A stretch of 64,000 bases of DNA from Neorhizobium alkalisoli (lineage in GTDB: Bacteria > Pseudomonadota > Alphaproteobacteria > Rhizobiales > Rhizobiaceae). Of the stretch, positions 8,177-16,118 are shown piece by piece; position 1 is the first letter of the stretch, and every line of letters begins with the position of its first letter. The position numbers and the translations under genes were made by a program. The stretch is from NCBI RefSeq assembly GCF_007829835.1, contig NZ_VIWP01000006.1, positions 62,001 to 126,000 on the forward strand, given 5' to 3'. The notes beneath the pieces were generated by a model. It was given only the letters and a program-made list of their open reading frames with translations. It searched no databases and was not told the DNA's origin.

Positions 8177-9166
8177 ATGTTGCGAGTTCTTCAGGTTGCG
8201 AACGCCGGCGCAATTCAGGTTGTGGCGTGGAACGGGGAAGGGCGGCCGCGTGCGGTCAACGGTGTTTCCTCCACATATGAACTGGCTTCAAAGGCCATTG
8301 CTGCCGGCCGCACGCTGGCGCAGGAGATTGAATTTGCCGGTCTCGGCGAGGAAGTCGATCTCGACAAGGCCGCCAAGGAAGGCAAGCTTGCCATTCCGGT
8401 CTCCCATCCCGATCCTGCCCATTTCGTCGTCGCCGGCACCGGCCTGACCCATCTCGGCTCTGCCGATGGTCGCGACAAGATGCACAAGGCGGCACAGTCC
8501 ACCGACAAGCCGACCGATTCCATGCGCATGTTCCTGCTCGGCGTCGAAGGCGGCAAGCCGAAGGCGGGTGAAGTCGGCGCGCAGCCGGAATGGTTCTATA
8601 AAGGCAATGGCACGCAGCTGCGCGCCACCGGCGAAGACCTCGTATCTCCGTCCTTCGCGCTCGATGGCGGCGAAGAGCCGGAACTTGCTGCGATCTACCT
8701 GATCGGCCCGGACGGCACGCCGTTCCGCCTCGGTTTCTGTCTCGCCAACGAGTTTTCCGACCACGTGACCGAGAAGGGCAACTATCTCTGGCTCGCTCAT
8801 TCCAAGCTGCGCCAGGCATCGCTCGGCGCGGAACTTCTGGTCGGCGAGCTGCCGGCGCATGTCGAAGGCACGTCGAAGATCGTCCGCGACGGCAAGGTGA
8901 TCTTCGAAAAGCCGTTCCTGTCCGGCGAAGCGAACATGTCGCACACGATCGCCAATCTCGAACACCACAATTTCAAATACGATCTCTTCCGTCAACCGGG
9001 CGATCTGCATGTGCATTTCTTCGGCACGGCGACGCTCTCCTTCTCGGAAGGCATCAAGACCGAGCCGGGCGACGTGTTCGAGATCGTGGCTGCGCCGTTC
9101 ACGCTACCGCTCGTCAACCGTCTCGCGGTCGAAGCCGAGACGCCCGTTTCCGTCAAGGCGCTCTGA
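8177..9166 (+). CDS. AraD1/GguC family protein (FAH-fold 2-keto-3-deoxy-aldonate dehydratase)
   Basis: A 329-residue protein of the AraD1 family, which includes GguC of Agrobacterium and has a fumarylacetoacetate-hydrolase-like fold. From published family work I recall AraD1 members acting as L-2-keto-3-deoxyarabonate dehydratases that give alpha-ketoglutarate semialdehyde. Conserved-looking segments are FVVAGTGLTHLGSADGRDKMH and FCLANEFSDHVTEKGNYLWLAHSKLRQ, plus a late acidic/histidine stretch (HHNFKYDLF, HVHFFGTATLSFSEG). A GGGTGG ribosome site lies 6 nt before the ATG. It is followed 7 bp later by a sugar dehydrogenase and then the aldonate dehydratase, so the three form consecutive pathway steps. 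In Agrobacterium gguC follows gguB; here it heads the cluster upstream of chvE. Confidence 0.82.
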   Translation: MLRVLQVANAGAIQVVAWNGEGRPRAVNGVSSTYELASKAIAAGRTLAQEIEFAGLGEEVDLDKAAKEGKLAIPVSHPDPAHFVVAGTGLTHLGSADGRDKMHKAAQSTDKPTDSMRMFLLGVEGGKPKAGEVGAQPEWFYKGNGTQLRATGEDLVSPSFALDGGEEPELAAIYLIGPDGTPFRLGFCLANEFSDHVTEKGNYLWLAHSKLRQASLGAELLVGELPAHVEGTSKIVRDGKVIFEKPFLSGEANMSHTIANLEHHNFKYDLFRQPGDLHVHFFGTATLSFSEGIKTEPGDVFEIVAAPFTLPLVNRLAVEAETPVSVKAL

Positions 9167-9173
9167 GGCGGTC

Positions 9174-10100
9174 ATGGCTCCCATTCGTCTCGCCATCGTC
9201 GGACTTGGAAAGATTGCCAGGGACCAGCATCTCGGCGCCATCGAAGCGACCGACGGCATCGATCTCGTTGCCGTCGCCAGCCGCAATGCTAAGCTCGACA
9301 ACATTGCCTGTTTCCACGAAATCGGCGATCTGCTCGCCTCCGACATCGCGATCGATGCCGTGTCGCTCTGTACGCCGCCGCAAGGCCGTTTCGAACAGGC
9401 GAAGGCCGCTCTTGATGCGGGCAAGCATGTGATGCTCGAAAAGCCGCCGGGCGCGACGCTGTCGGAAGTGTTTGCGCTGGCCGAAATGGCAAAGGCCAAG
9501 GGTCTGTCGCTGTTTTCGACCTGGCATTCGCGTGCTGCCGCTGCCGTCGAGCCGGCGCGGGCGCTGATTGCCAAACGCAAGATCAAGAGCGTTTCCGTCG
9601 AGTGGAAGGAAGATGTCCGCCATTGGCATCCGGGCCAGGCCTGGATCTGGGAGCCGGGCGGTCTTGGCGTATTCGATCCGGGCATCAATGCCCTGTCGAT
9701 CGTGACCCGCATCATGCCGGAAAGCTTTCATCTCGTCGGCTCCGAGCTGACCTTCCCGGCCAATCGCGCAGCCCCGATCGCAGCCAGCCTGTCGTTCGAA
9801 ACGGCCAGCGGCATTCCCGTCGGCGCCGAGTTCGACTGGCGCCAGACCGGCCCGCAGACCTGGGATATCCGCATCGAGACGGAAGAAGGTTCCGTCGTCC
9901 TGACGCATGGCGGCAGCCGCCTGATCGTCGACGGGGTCGCCCAGATCGTCGAAGAAGACCGTGAATACCGCAATATCTATCGGGATTTCGTCGCGCTCGT
10001 GAACAATGGCGCAAGCGATACCGATTATTCGCCGCTGGTGCATGTCGCTGATGCGTTTATGCTCGGCCGGCGCATTCAAACAGAAGCATTCGAGGACTGA
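9174..10100 (+). CDS. L-arabinose/D-galactose 1-dehydrogenase (Gfo/Idh/MocA family)
   Basis: A 308-residue NAD(P)-dependent oxidoreductase that would oxidise the pyranose sugar at C1 to the aldonolactone. The N-terminal Rossmann motif is IVGLGKIARDQH, then the EKPPGATLSEV segment, which supplies the lysine of the family's EKP motif. The stretch WHPGQAWIWEPGGLGVFDPGINALSI is characteristic of the Azospirillum L-arabinose dehydrogenase and Pseudomonas galactose dehydrogenase group. The start at 9174 (MAPIRLAIVG) is 7 bp after the araD1 stop, and its own stop overlaps the dehydratase ATG (TGATG), so translation is coupled. It acts in the cytoplasm as the first step of non-phosphorylative arabinose/galactose catabolism. 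Which sugar is preferred cannot be told from sequence. Confidence 0.85.
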   Translation: MAPIRLAIVGLGKIARDQHLGAIEATDGIDLVAVASRNAKLDNIACFHEIGDLLASDIAIDAVSLCTPPQGRFEQAKAALDAGKHVMLEKPPGATLSEVFALAEMAKAKGLSLFSTWHSRAAAAVEPARALIAKRKIKSVSVEWKEDVRHWHPGQAWIWEPGGLGVFDPGINALSIVTRIMPESFHLVGSELTFPANRAAPIAASLSFETASGIPVGAEFDWRQTGPQTWDIRIETEEGSVVLTHGGSRLIVDGVAQIVEEDREYRNIYRDFVALVNNGASDTDYSPLVHVADAFMLGRRIQTEAFED

Positions 10101-11950
10101 TGATGAGCAGCAATTCCGAAAACGGCCCCTCCACCGAGATTGCCGAAACCGACAAGAACCGCGGCGCGGTTAAGAAGCTGCGCTCGCGCGCCTGGTTCGA
10201 CAATCCGGACAATGTCGACATGACCGCGCTCTATCTCGAGCGCTACATGAACTTCGGCCTCAGCCAGGCCGAGTTGCAGTCCGATCGTCCGATCATCGGC
10301 ATCGCCCAGACCGGTTCCGACCTGTCGCCCTGCAACCGTCACCATCTCGAGCTGGCCAACCGCCTGCGCGAAGGCATTCGTGAAGCCGGCGGCATTGCGA
10401 TCGAATTTCCGGTCCATCCGATCCAGGAAACCGGCAAGCGTCCGACTGCCGGTCTCGACCGTAACCTTGCCTATCTCGGCCTCGTGGAAGTGCTTTACGG
10501 CTATCCGCTCGATGGCGTCGTGCTGACGATCGGTTGCGACAAGACGACACCGGCCTGTCTTATGGCCGCGGCGACGGTCAACATCCCGTCGATCGCACTT
10601 TCGGTCGGTCCGATGTTGAACGGCTGGTTCCGTGGCGAACGCACCGGTTCGGGAACGATCGTCTGGAAGGCGCGCGAACTTCTGGCAAAGGGCGAGATCG
10701 ATTATGCCGGCTTCGTCAAGCTGGTCGCGTCTTCCGCTCCGTCCACCGGCTATTGCAACACGATGGGCACGGCAACGACGATGAACTCGCTTGCCGAAGC
10801 GCTCGGCATGCAGCTGCCGGGTTCGGCCGCCATCCCGGCACCGTATCGCGATCGCCAGGAAGTGTCCTACCTGACCGGCCTGCGTATCGTCGAAATGGTC
10901 AAGGAAGACCTGAAGCCTTCCGACATCCTGACCAAGGACGCTTTCGTCAACGCCATCCGCGTCAATTCGGCGATCGGCGGCTCGACCAACGCGCCGATCC
11001 ATCTCAACGCGCTCGCCCGCCATATCGGCGTCGAACTGACGGTCGACGACTGGCAGACCTATGGCGAAGAGATCCCGCTTCTCGTCAACCTGCAGCCGGC
11101 CGGCGAATATCTCGGTGAAGACTATTACCATGCCGGCGGTGTTCCGGCCGTTGTCAACCAGCTGATGGAACAGGGCCTCATCAACGAGGACGCCATGACC
11201 GTCAACGGCAAGACGATGGGCGAAAACTGCCGTGGCGCCGTCATCGAAGACGCCAAGGTCATCCGCACCTACGACAACCCGCTCAAGGCGCATGCCGGCT
11301 TCCGCGTTCTGCGCGGCAACCTGTTCTCGTCGGCAATCATGAAGACCAGCGTCATTTCGCCGGAATTCCGCGAGCGTTACCTTTCCAATCCGAACGATCC
11401 GATGGCCTTCGAAGGCAAGGCGGTCGTGTTCGACGGTCCGGAAGATTACCATCATCGCATCGACGATCCGTCGCTCGGTATCGACGAACACACCGTGCTG
11501 TTCATGCGCGGCGCAGGCCCGATCGGTTATCCGGGTGCCGCCGAAGTCGTCAACATGCGCGCACCGGACTATCTGCTGAAGCGTGGCATCACGTCGCTCG
11601 CCTGCATCGGCGACGGCCGTCAGTCCGGTACGTCGGGCAGCCCGTCGATCCTCAACGCTTCCCCGGAAGCGGCTGCGGGCGGTGGTCTGGCACTTCTGAA
11701 GACCGGTGACCGCGTGCGTATCGACCTTGGTCGCGGCAGCGCGAACATCCTGATTTCCGACGAGGAACTCGAGGTGCGTCGCAAGGCTCTTGCAGCCGAT
11801 GGTGGTTATCATTATCCAAAGCATCAGACGCCCTGGCAGGAGATCCAGCGCGGCATCGTCGGCCAGATGGAGACGGGCGCCGTTCTGGAGCCGGCGGTGA
11901 AGTATCAGAGAATTGCGCAGACCGAAGGTCTGCCGCGCGACAATCACTGA
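10100..11950 (+). CDS. L-arabonate/aldonate dehydratase (IlvD/Edd family, [2Fe-2S])
   Basis: About 616 residues of the IlvD/Edd dehydratase superfamily, very like the Rhizobium L-arabinonate dehydratase that also takes D-fuconate and D-galactonate. The three iron-sulphur ligands are visible as Cys78 (SDLSPCN), Cys146 (GCDKTTPAC) and Cys219 (STGYCNTMG). The late GRQSGTSGSPS motif (Ser509) matches the serine used as base in this superfamily. The ATG at 10100 overlaps the dehydrogenase stop; a second ATG follows at 10103. It converts the aldonate to the 2-keto-3-deoxy acid, the substrate of AraD1 at the head of the operon. A lactonase for the preceding step is absent here; hydrolysis may be spontaneous or encoded elsewhere. 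Confidence 0.9.
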   Translation: MMSSNSENGPSTEIAETDKNRGAVKKLRSRAWFDNPDNVDMTALYLERYMNFGLSQAELQSDRPIIGIAQTGSDLSPCNRHHLELANRLREGIREAGGIAIEFPVHPIQETGKRPTAGLDRNLAYLGLVEVLYGYPLDGVVLTIGCDKTTPACLMAAATVNIPSIALSVGPMLNGWFRGERTGSGTIVWKARELLAKGEIDYAGFVKLVASSAPSTGYCNTMGTATTMNSLAEALGMQLPGSAAIPAPYRDRQEVSYLTGLRIVEMVKEDLKPSDILTKDAFVNAIRVNSAIGGSTNAPIHLNALARHIGVELTVDDWQTYGEEIPLLVNLQPAGEYLGEDYYHAGGVPAVVNQLMEQGLINEDAMTVNGKTMGENCRGAVIEDAKVIRTYDNPLKAHAGFRVLRGNLFSSAIMKTSVISPEFRERYLSNPNDPMAFEGKAVVFDGPEDYHHRIDDPSLGIDEHTVLFMRGAGPIGYPGAAEVVNMRAPDYLLKRGITSLACIGDGRQSGTSGSPSILNASPEAAAGGGLALLKTGDRVRIDLGRGSANILISDEELEVRRKALAADGGYHYPKHQTPWQEIQRGIVGQMETGAVLEPAVKYQRIAQTEGLPRDNH

Positions 11951-11982
11951 TCCCGGGGGCAGGAGAGCCCTCAGATCGTGAG

Positions 11983-12034
11983 GGGGGCGAGGAGCCCCCG
12001 TCAACCAAATGGGCAGGTTCGAAGGGAGCCTGCC
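11983..12034 (+). other. Two hairpins between the dehydratase gene and chvE
   Basis: GGGGGC-GAGGA-GCCCCC (11983-11999) is followed by GGCAGG...CCTGCC (12012-12034), and the chvE ribosome site GGAGGAG begins 6 nt later. Neither hairpin has a T-run, so a factor-independent terminator is unlikely. mRNA processing, 5' stabilisation of the chvE transcript, or partial attenuation are alternatives. Confidence 0.55.
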
Positions 12035-12054
12035 GTCAACGGAGGAGTAAATTT

Positions 12055-13116
12055 ATGAATATATTGAAGTATATGGCTACTGCTGCGCTTTTCGCGGGCG
12101 TAGCGTTCGCAGCCCCGGCCGGCGCTGCCGACAAGGGCCTCGTCGGCGTTGCCATGCCGACCAAGTCTTCCGCACGCTGGATCGCCGACGGCGACAACAT
12201 GGTCAAGGTTCTGAAAGAACGCGGCTATGACGTCGACCTGCAGTACGCAGAAGACGACGTTCCGAACCAGCTCTCGCAGATCGAAAACATGATCACCAAG
12301 GGCGCCAAGGTTCTCGTCGTCGCCTCGATCGACGGCACGACCCTGTCGGACGTTCTGCAGCAGGCTGCCGACCAGAAGATCAAGGTCATTGCTTATGACC
12401 GCCTGATCCGCGACACGCCGAATGTCAGCTACTACGCAACCTTCGACAACTTCCAGGTCGGCGTTCTGCAGGCAACCTCTCTCGTCAAGGCTCTCAAGGC
12501 CGACACCGAGAAGGGCCCGTTCAACATTGAACTCTTCGGCGGTTCGCCGGACGACAACAATGCCTACTTCTTCTACAACGGCGCCATGAGCGTCCTGCAG
12601 CCGCTCATCGACAAGGGCGTTCTGAAGGTCGGCAGCGGCCAGACCGGCATGGATCAGGTCGCCACCCTGCGTTGGGACCCGGCAACTGCCCAGGCCCGTA
12701 TGGACGCCATCCTGTCCTCGACCTATTCCGACAAGAAGCTGAACGCCGTTCTGTCTCCTTATGACGGTATCTCGATCGGCATCCTGTCGTCGGTCAAGGG
12801 CGTTGGCTACGGCTCGGGCAACATGCCGATGCCGTTCGTTTCCGGTCAGGACGCCGAAGTTCCTTCGGTCAAGTCGATCATTGCCGGCGAACAGTATTCG
12901 ACCATCTTCAAGGATACCCGCGACCTCGCCAAGGTAACCGTCGACATGGTTGACGCTGCCATGAACGGCAAGGAGCCTGAGGTCAACGACACCAAGACCT
13001 ACGACAACGGCAAGAAGGTCGTCCCTTCCTACCTGCTGAAGCCGGTCGTCGTCGACAAGACCAACTGGAAGATCCTGGTCGACACGGGCTACTACAAGGA
13101 ATCGCAGCTCAAGTAA
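12055..13116 (+). CDS. chvE: Periplasmic multiple-sugar-binding protein ChvE
   Basis: A 353-residue precursor with a Sec signal peptide (MNILKYMATAALFAGVAFA...GAADKG) and a type I periplasmic-binding fold. It corresponds to Agrobacterium ChvE, which binds L-arabinose, D-glucose, D-galactose and other sugars for uptake through GguAB and, in virulent strains, for signalling to VirA. The mature start KGLVGVAMPTKSSARWI and the segments SIDGTTLSDVL, AYDRLI, LFGGSPDDNNA and SPYDGISIGIL are typical. Its GGAGGAG ribosome site is 7 nt before the ATG, one of the strongest in the window. No VirA or other vir gene is present here. It is followed by a GC-rich hairpin and gguA. The linkage to the arabinose/galactose oxidation genes supports a catabolic role. 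Confidence 0.93.
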   Translation: MNILKYMATAALFAGVAFAAPAGAADKGLVGVAMPTKSSARWIADGDNMVKVLKERGYDVDLQYAEDDVPNQLSQIENMITKGAKVLVVASIDGTTLSDVLQQAADQKIKVIAYDRLIRDTPNVSYYATFDNFQVGVLQATSLVKALKADTEKGPFNIELFGGSPDDNNAYFFYNGAMSVLQPLIDKGVLKVGSGQTGMDQVATLRWDPATAQARMDAILSSTYSDKKLNAVLSPYDGISIGILSSVKGVGYGSGNMPMPFVSGQDAEVPSVKSIIAGEQYSTIFKDTRDLAKVTVDMVDAAMNGKEPEVNDTKTYDNGKKVVPSYLLKPVVVDKTNWKILVDTGYYKESQLK

Positions 13117-13124
13117 TCCTTTAG

Positions 13125-13151
13125 GGCCGCGCGGCGCCTAGCCGCGCGGCC
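13125..13151 (+). other. Strong chvE-gguA intercistronic hairpin
   Basis: Perfect 11-bp arms GGCCGCGCGGC / GCCGCGCGGCC with a 5-nt loop lie 8 bp after the chvE stop. The sequence downstream (TCACTTTATT) is a poor U-tract, so I read it as an mRNA-stabilising or partially terminating element. Such an element would leave the binding protein transcript more abundant than gguAB. Confidence 0.7.
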
Positions 13152-13171
13152 TCACTTTATTGGGAGTTCTC

Positions 13172-14728
13172 ATGCTTGATCCTGTATCCATTGCCGAAAA
13201 GCCGCCTATCCTCGAGATGCGGGGTATTTCGAAGAGCTTTGGTGCCGTGAAGGCGCTTTCGGATGTCAGCTTTACCGTCAAGGAAGGCGAGATCCACGCA
13301 TTGGTCGGCGAAAACGGTGCCGGCAAATCCACTTTGATGAAGGTTCTTTCAGGCGTCTATCCGGCCGGATCCTACGAGGGTTCGATCCTCTTCGGCGGAG
13401 AAGAGCGCCATTTTCGTGATATCAACGATTCCGAGAAGCTCGGCATCATCATCATTCACCAGGAGCTCGCGCTCATTCCGCTGCTGTCGATTGCCGAGAA
13501 CATTTTTCTCGCCAAGGGACCGTCCAAGTTCGGCGTGATCGACCGCGACGAGCGCTACAAGCGCACCAAGGAACTCCTGGCCAAGGTCGGCCTGACCGAG
13601 GCGCCGGAAACGCTGATCACCAATCTTGGCGTCGGCAAGCAGCAGCTGGTGGAAATCGCCAAGGCGCTGTCGAAGGAAGTTCGTCTTCTGATCCTCGACG
13701 AGCCGACCGCGTCGCTCAATGAGACCGATAGCGCGGCTCTTCTCGAGCTGCTCAAGGAATTCCGCCGCAACGGCATCACCTCGATCATGATCAGCCACAA
13801 GCTGAACGAGATCACCGAAGTCGCCGACCGCATCACCGTTCTTCGCGACGGCAGGACGGTTGGTACGCTCGACTGTCACGAAGGTGCCGTCGATGAAGAC
13901 GAGATCGTGCGGCGCATGGTCGATCGCGATCTCGAAAGCCGTTATCCGGCCCGCACGCCGAAGATCGGCGATGTCATCTTCGAAGTCGAGAACTGGTCCG
14001 TCTTCCATCCGCAGCATTCCCATCGCCAGATGGTCAAGAATGTCTCGATGCAGGTCCGCGCCGGCGAAGTCGTCGGCATTTCCGGCCTGATGGGCGCCGG
14101 CCGCACCGAATTCGCCATGAGCGTCTTCGGCCGCACCTATGGCCGCGACATTACCGGCACGGTAAAGATCCACGGCAAGGAAGCCGACACGTCCGACGTC
14201 CACAAGGCGATCAAGGCCGGCCTCGCCTATGTCACGGAAGACCGTAAGCATCTGGGCCTCATTCTGGCGGAAGACATCCGCAAGAACATCTCGCTTGCGC
14301 ATCTGGGCGGCGTCTCCTCGCGGGGTGTTATCGACGACATCCAGGAAATGAAGGTGGCGCAGGAATTCCGCACGCGCATGCGGATCCGCAGCCACAATGT
14401 CTACCAGGAAACGGGAAAGCTTTCCGGCGGCAATCAGCAGAAGGTGGTGTTGTCGAAATGGCTCTTCACTGGGCCTGACATCCTGATCCTGGATGAACCG
14501 ACGCGCGGTATCGACGTCGGTGCGAAATACGAAATCTATTCCATCATCAACGAACTTGCGGATGCCGGTAAGGCCGTCATCGTGATCTCGTCCGAAATGC
14601 CCGAACTGATCGGCACCTGCGACAGGATCATGGTCATGCACGAGGGAGAGTTTGTCGGCGAAGTGGCCGGCGAACAGGCAACGCAGGAAAATATCATGCG
14701 CGCTATCATGCGCCGCAAAGGGAGATAA
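13172..14728 (+). CDS. gguA: Sugar ABC transporter ATP-binding protein GguA
   Basis: 518 residues with two ABC ATPase domains (XylG/GguA type). Domain 1 has GENGAGKST, a Walker B ending LILDEPTAS and H-loop SHKLNE. Domain 2 has GLMGAGRTE, LSGGNQQKV and LILDEPTRG. The ATG at 13172 is preferred to an in-frame TTG 12 nt upstream because a GGGAG ribosome site (13162-13166) sits at the right distance from it. It energises uptake of ChvE-bound sugars through GguB. It is 55 bp downstream of chvE and its stop is 2 bp before gguB. Confidence 0.92.
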   Translation: MLDPVSIAEKPPILEMRGISKSFGAVKALSDVSFTVKEGEIHALVGENGAGKSTLMKVLSGVYPAGSYEGSILFGGEERHFRDINDSEKLGIIIIHQELALIPLLSIAENIFLAKGPSKFGVIDRDERYKRTKELLAKVGLTEAPETLITNLGVGKQQLVEIAKALSKEVRLLILDEPTASLNETDSAALLELLKEFRRNGITSIMISHKLNEITEVADRITVLRDGRTVGTLDCHEGAVDEDEIVRRMVDRDLESRYPARTPKIGDVIFEVENWSVFHPQHSHRQMVKNVSMQVRAGEVVGISGLMGAGRTEFAMSVFGRTYGRDITGTVKIHGKEADTSDVHKAIKAGLAYVTEDRKHLGLILAEDIRKNISLAHLGGVSSRGVIDDIQEMKVAQEFRTRMRIRSHNVYQETGKLSGGNQQKVVLSKWLFTGPDILILDEPTRGIDVGAKYEIYSIINELADAGKAVIVISSEMPELIGTCDRIMVMHEGEFVGEVAGEQATQENIMRAIMRRKGR

Positions 14729-14730
14729 TC

Positions 14731-15921
14731 ATGAGCACTCCGCAGGAAGCAATTACCGCTCCCAAGGCGGCGACGAGTTTCTGGAAGGATAACCTGCGCG
14801 ATTACGGCATGCTTATCTCGCTGGTCGCGATCGTCATCTTCTTTCAGTTCGCAACCGGCGGCATTCTCCTGAAGCCGCTCAACGTCACCAATATCGTTCT
14901 GCAGAATTCCTACATCGTCATCATGGCGCTGGGCATGCTGCTGATCATCGTCACCGGCCATATCGACCTTTCCGTCGGATCGGTCGCGGGCTTTATCGGC
15001 GGCCTCGCCGGGCTTTTGATGGTGCGATGGGGCTTTGATTTCGTCAGCTCGATCCTGATCTGCCTCGTTGTCGGCGGCATTATCGGCGGCGTTCAGGGCT
15101 ATTTCGTCGCCTATTTCAAGATCCCGTCCTTCATCGTGACGCTGGCGGGCATGCTTGTCTTCCGCGGTTTCATGATCGCGATCCTCGGCAGCCAGGCGAT
15201 CGGCCCGTTCCCGCCGATCTTCCAGAAGCTGTCCTCCGGTTACGTCGTCGAGCTGATCTCCTCGGATGGCGGCATCTACCTGACTTCGTTCATCCTCGGC
15301 CTGCTGCTTGCCGCAGCGCTTGTCTGGCAGAATTTCCGCAGCCGTGCGCGCCGCATCTCGCATGGTGTCGAGAGCGAACCGATGGGCTTCTTCATCGGCA
15401 AGAACATCGTCGTTCTGGCCGCCATCGGTTACGTCGCCTACCTGATCTCGTCGCATCGCGGCATGCCGAACGTGCTGATCATCATGGCGATCCTGATCGT
15501 CGCCTACGGTTTCTTCACCAACCGCACGATCATCGGCCGTCAGATCTACGCCGTCGGCGGTAATGCCCGCGCTGCCGAACTTTCCGGTATCAAGGCAACG
15601 CGCCTGGTCTTCTGGACCTTCGTCAACATGGGCGTTCTCGCAGCACTCGGCGGCCTCGTCGTCGCGGCCCGCCTGAACTCCGCCACCCCGAAAGCCGGTA
15701 CCGGCTTCGAGCTCGACGTTATCGCGGCCTGCTTCATCGGCGGCGCTTCCGCTTACGGCGGCGTCGGCAAGGTGACCGGTGCCGTCATCGGCGCCTTCCT
15801 GATGGGTGTCATGAACAACGGCATGTCGATCCTCGGTATCGGCATCGACTACCAGCAGGTCATCAAGGGCCTGGTTCTGCTCGGCGCCGTCTGCGTCGAC
15901 GTCTATAACCAGCGCCGCTGA
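14731..15921 (+). CDS. gguB: Sugar ABC transporter permease GguB
   Basis: A 396-residue inner-membrane permease of the XylH/GguB type, larger than RbsC-like permeases because of extra transmembrane segments in the middle (around residues 180-250). The family signature GMLLIIVTGHIDLSVGS and the late GGASAYGGVGKVTGAVIGAF segment are present. The ATG follows the gguA stop by 2 bp, with GGGAG as ribosome site. In Agrobacterium gguC follows; here the operon ends with gguB and a clear terminator 25 bp on, because the gguC homologue has been placed (or retained) at the front of the cluster. Confidence 0.92.
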   Translation: MSTPQEAITAPKAATSFWKDNLRDYGMLISLVAIVIFFQFATGGILLKPLNVTNIVLQNSYIVIMALGMLLIIVTGHIDLSVGSVAGFIGGLAGLLMVRWGFDFVSSILICLVVGGIIGGVQGYFVAYFKIPSFIVTLAGMLVFRGFMIAILGSQAIGPFPPIFQKLSSGYVVELISSDGGIYLTSFILGLLLAAALVWQNFRSRARRISHGVESEPMGFFIGKNIVVLAAIGYVAYLISSHRGMPNVLIIMAILIVAYGFFTNRTIIGRQIYAVGGNARAAELSGIKATRLVFWTFVNMGVLAALGGLVVAARLNSATPKAGTGFELDVIAACFIGGASAYGGVGKVTGAVIGAFLMGVMNNGMSILGIGIDYQQVIKGLVLLGAVCVDVYNQRR

Positions 15922-15945
15922 TCCGAGCGGAAAGAAACCTTCGAG

Positions 15946-15985
15946 CGGGCGGGGCGAAAGCTCCGCCCGTTTGCTTTGTATCGAT
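15946..15985 (+). terminator. Rho-independent terminator after gguB
   Basis: A 10-bp stem CGGGCGGGGC / GCTCCGCCCG (one G-U pair) closes on a GAAA tetraloop and is followed by TTTGCTTTG. It ends the araD1-to-gguB transcription unit. Confidence 0.85.
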
Positions 15986-16118
15986 CGTTTGTGACCATCG
16001 GGGGATCCGGGATAAACTTGGATTTCCCTATCCTTGCAGACACAGAATAGCCGCGATCCCGTTGCTTTTGCCGTGCGACTTGTCCATCTAGGCAAAAGTT
16101 CCAACAACCGGCATCATC

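Noticed and set aside
12055..15921. chvE as evidence of an Agrobacterium virulence region
   Set aside because: chvE-gguAB are chromosomal and widespread in Rhizobiaceae; no vir, T-DNA or border sequence is present.
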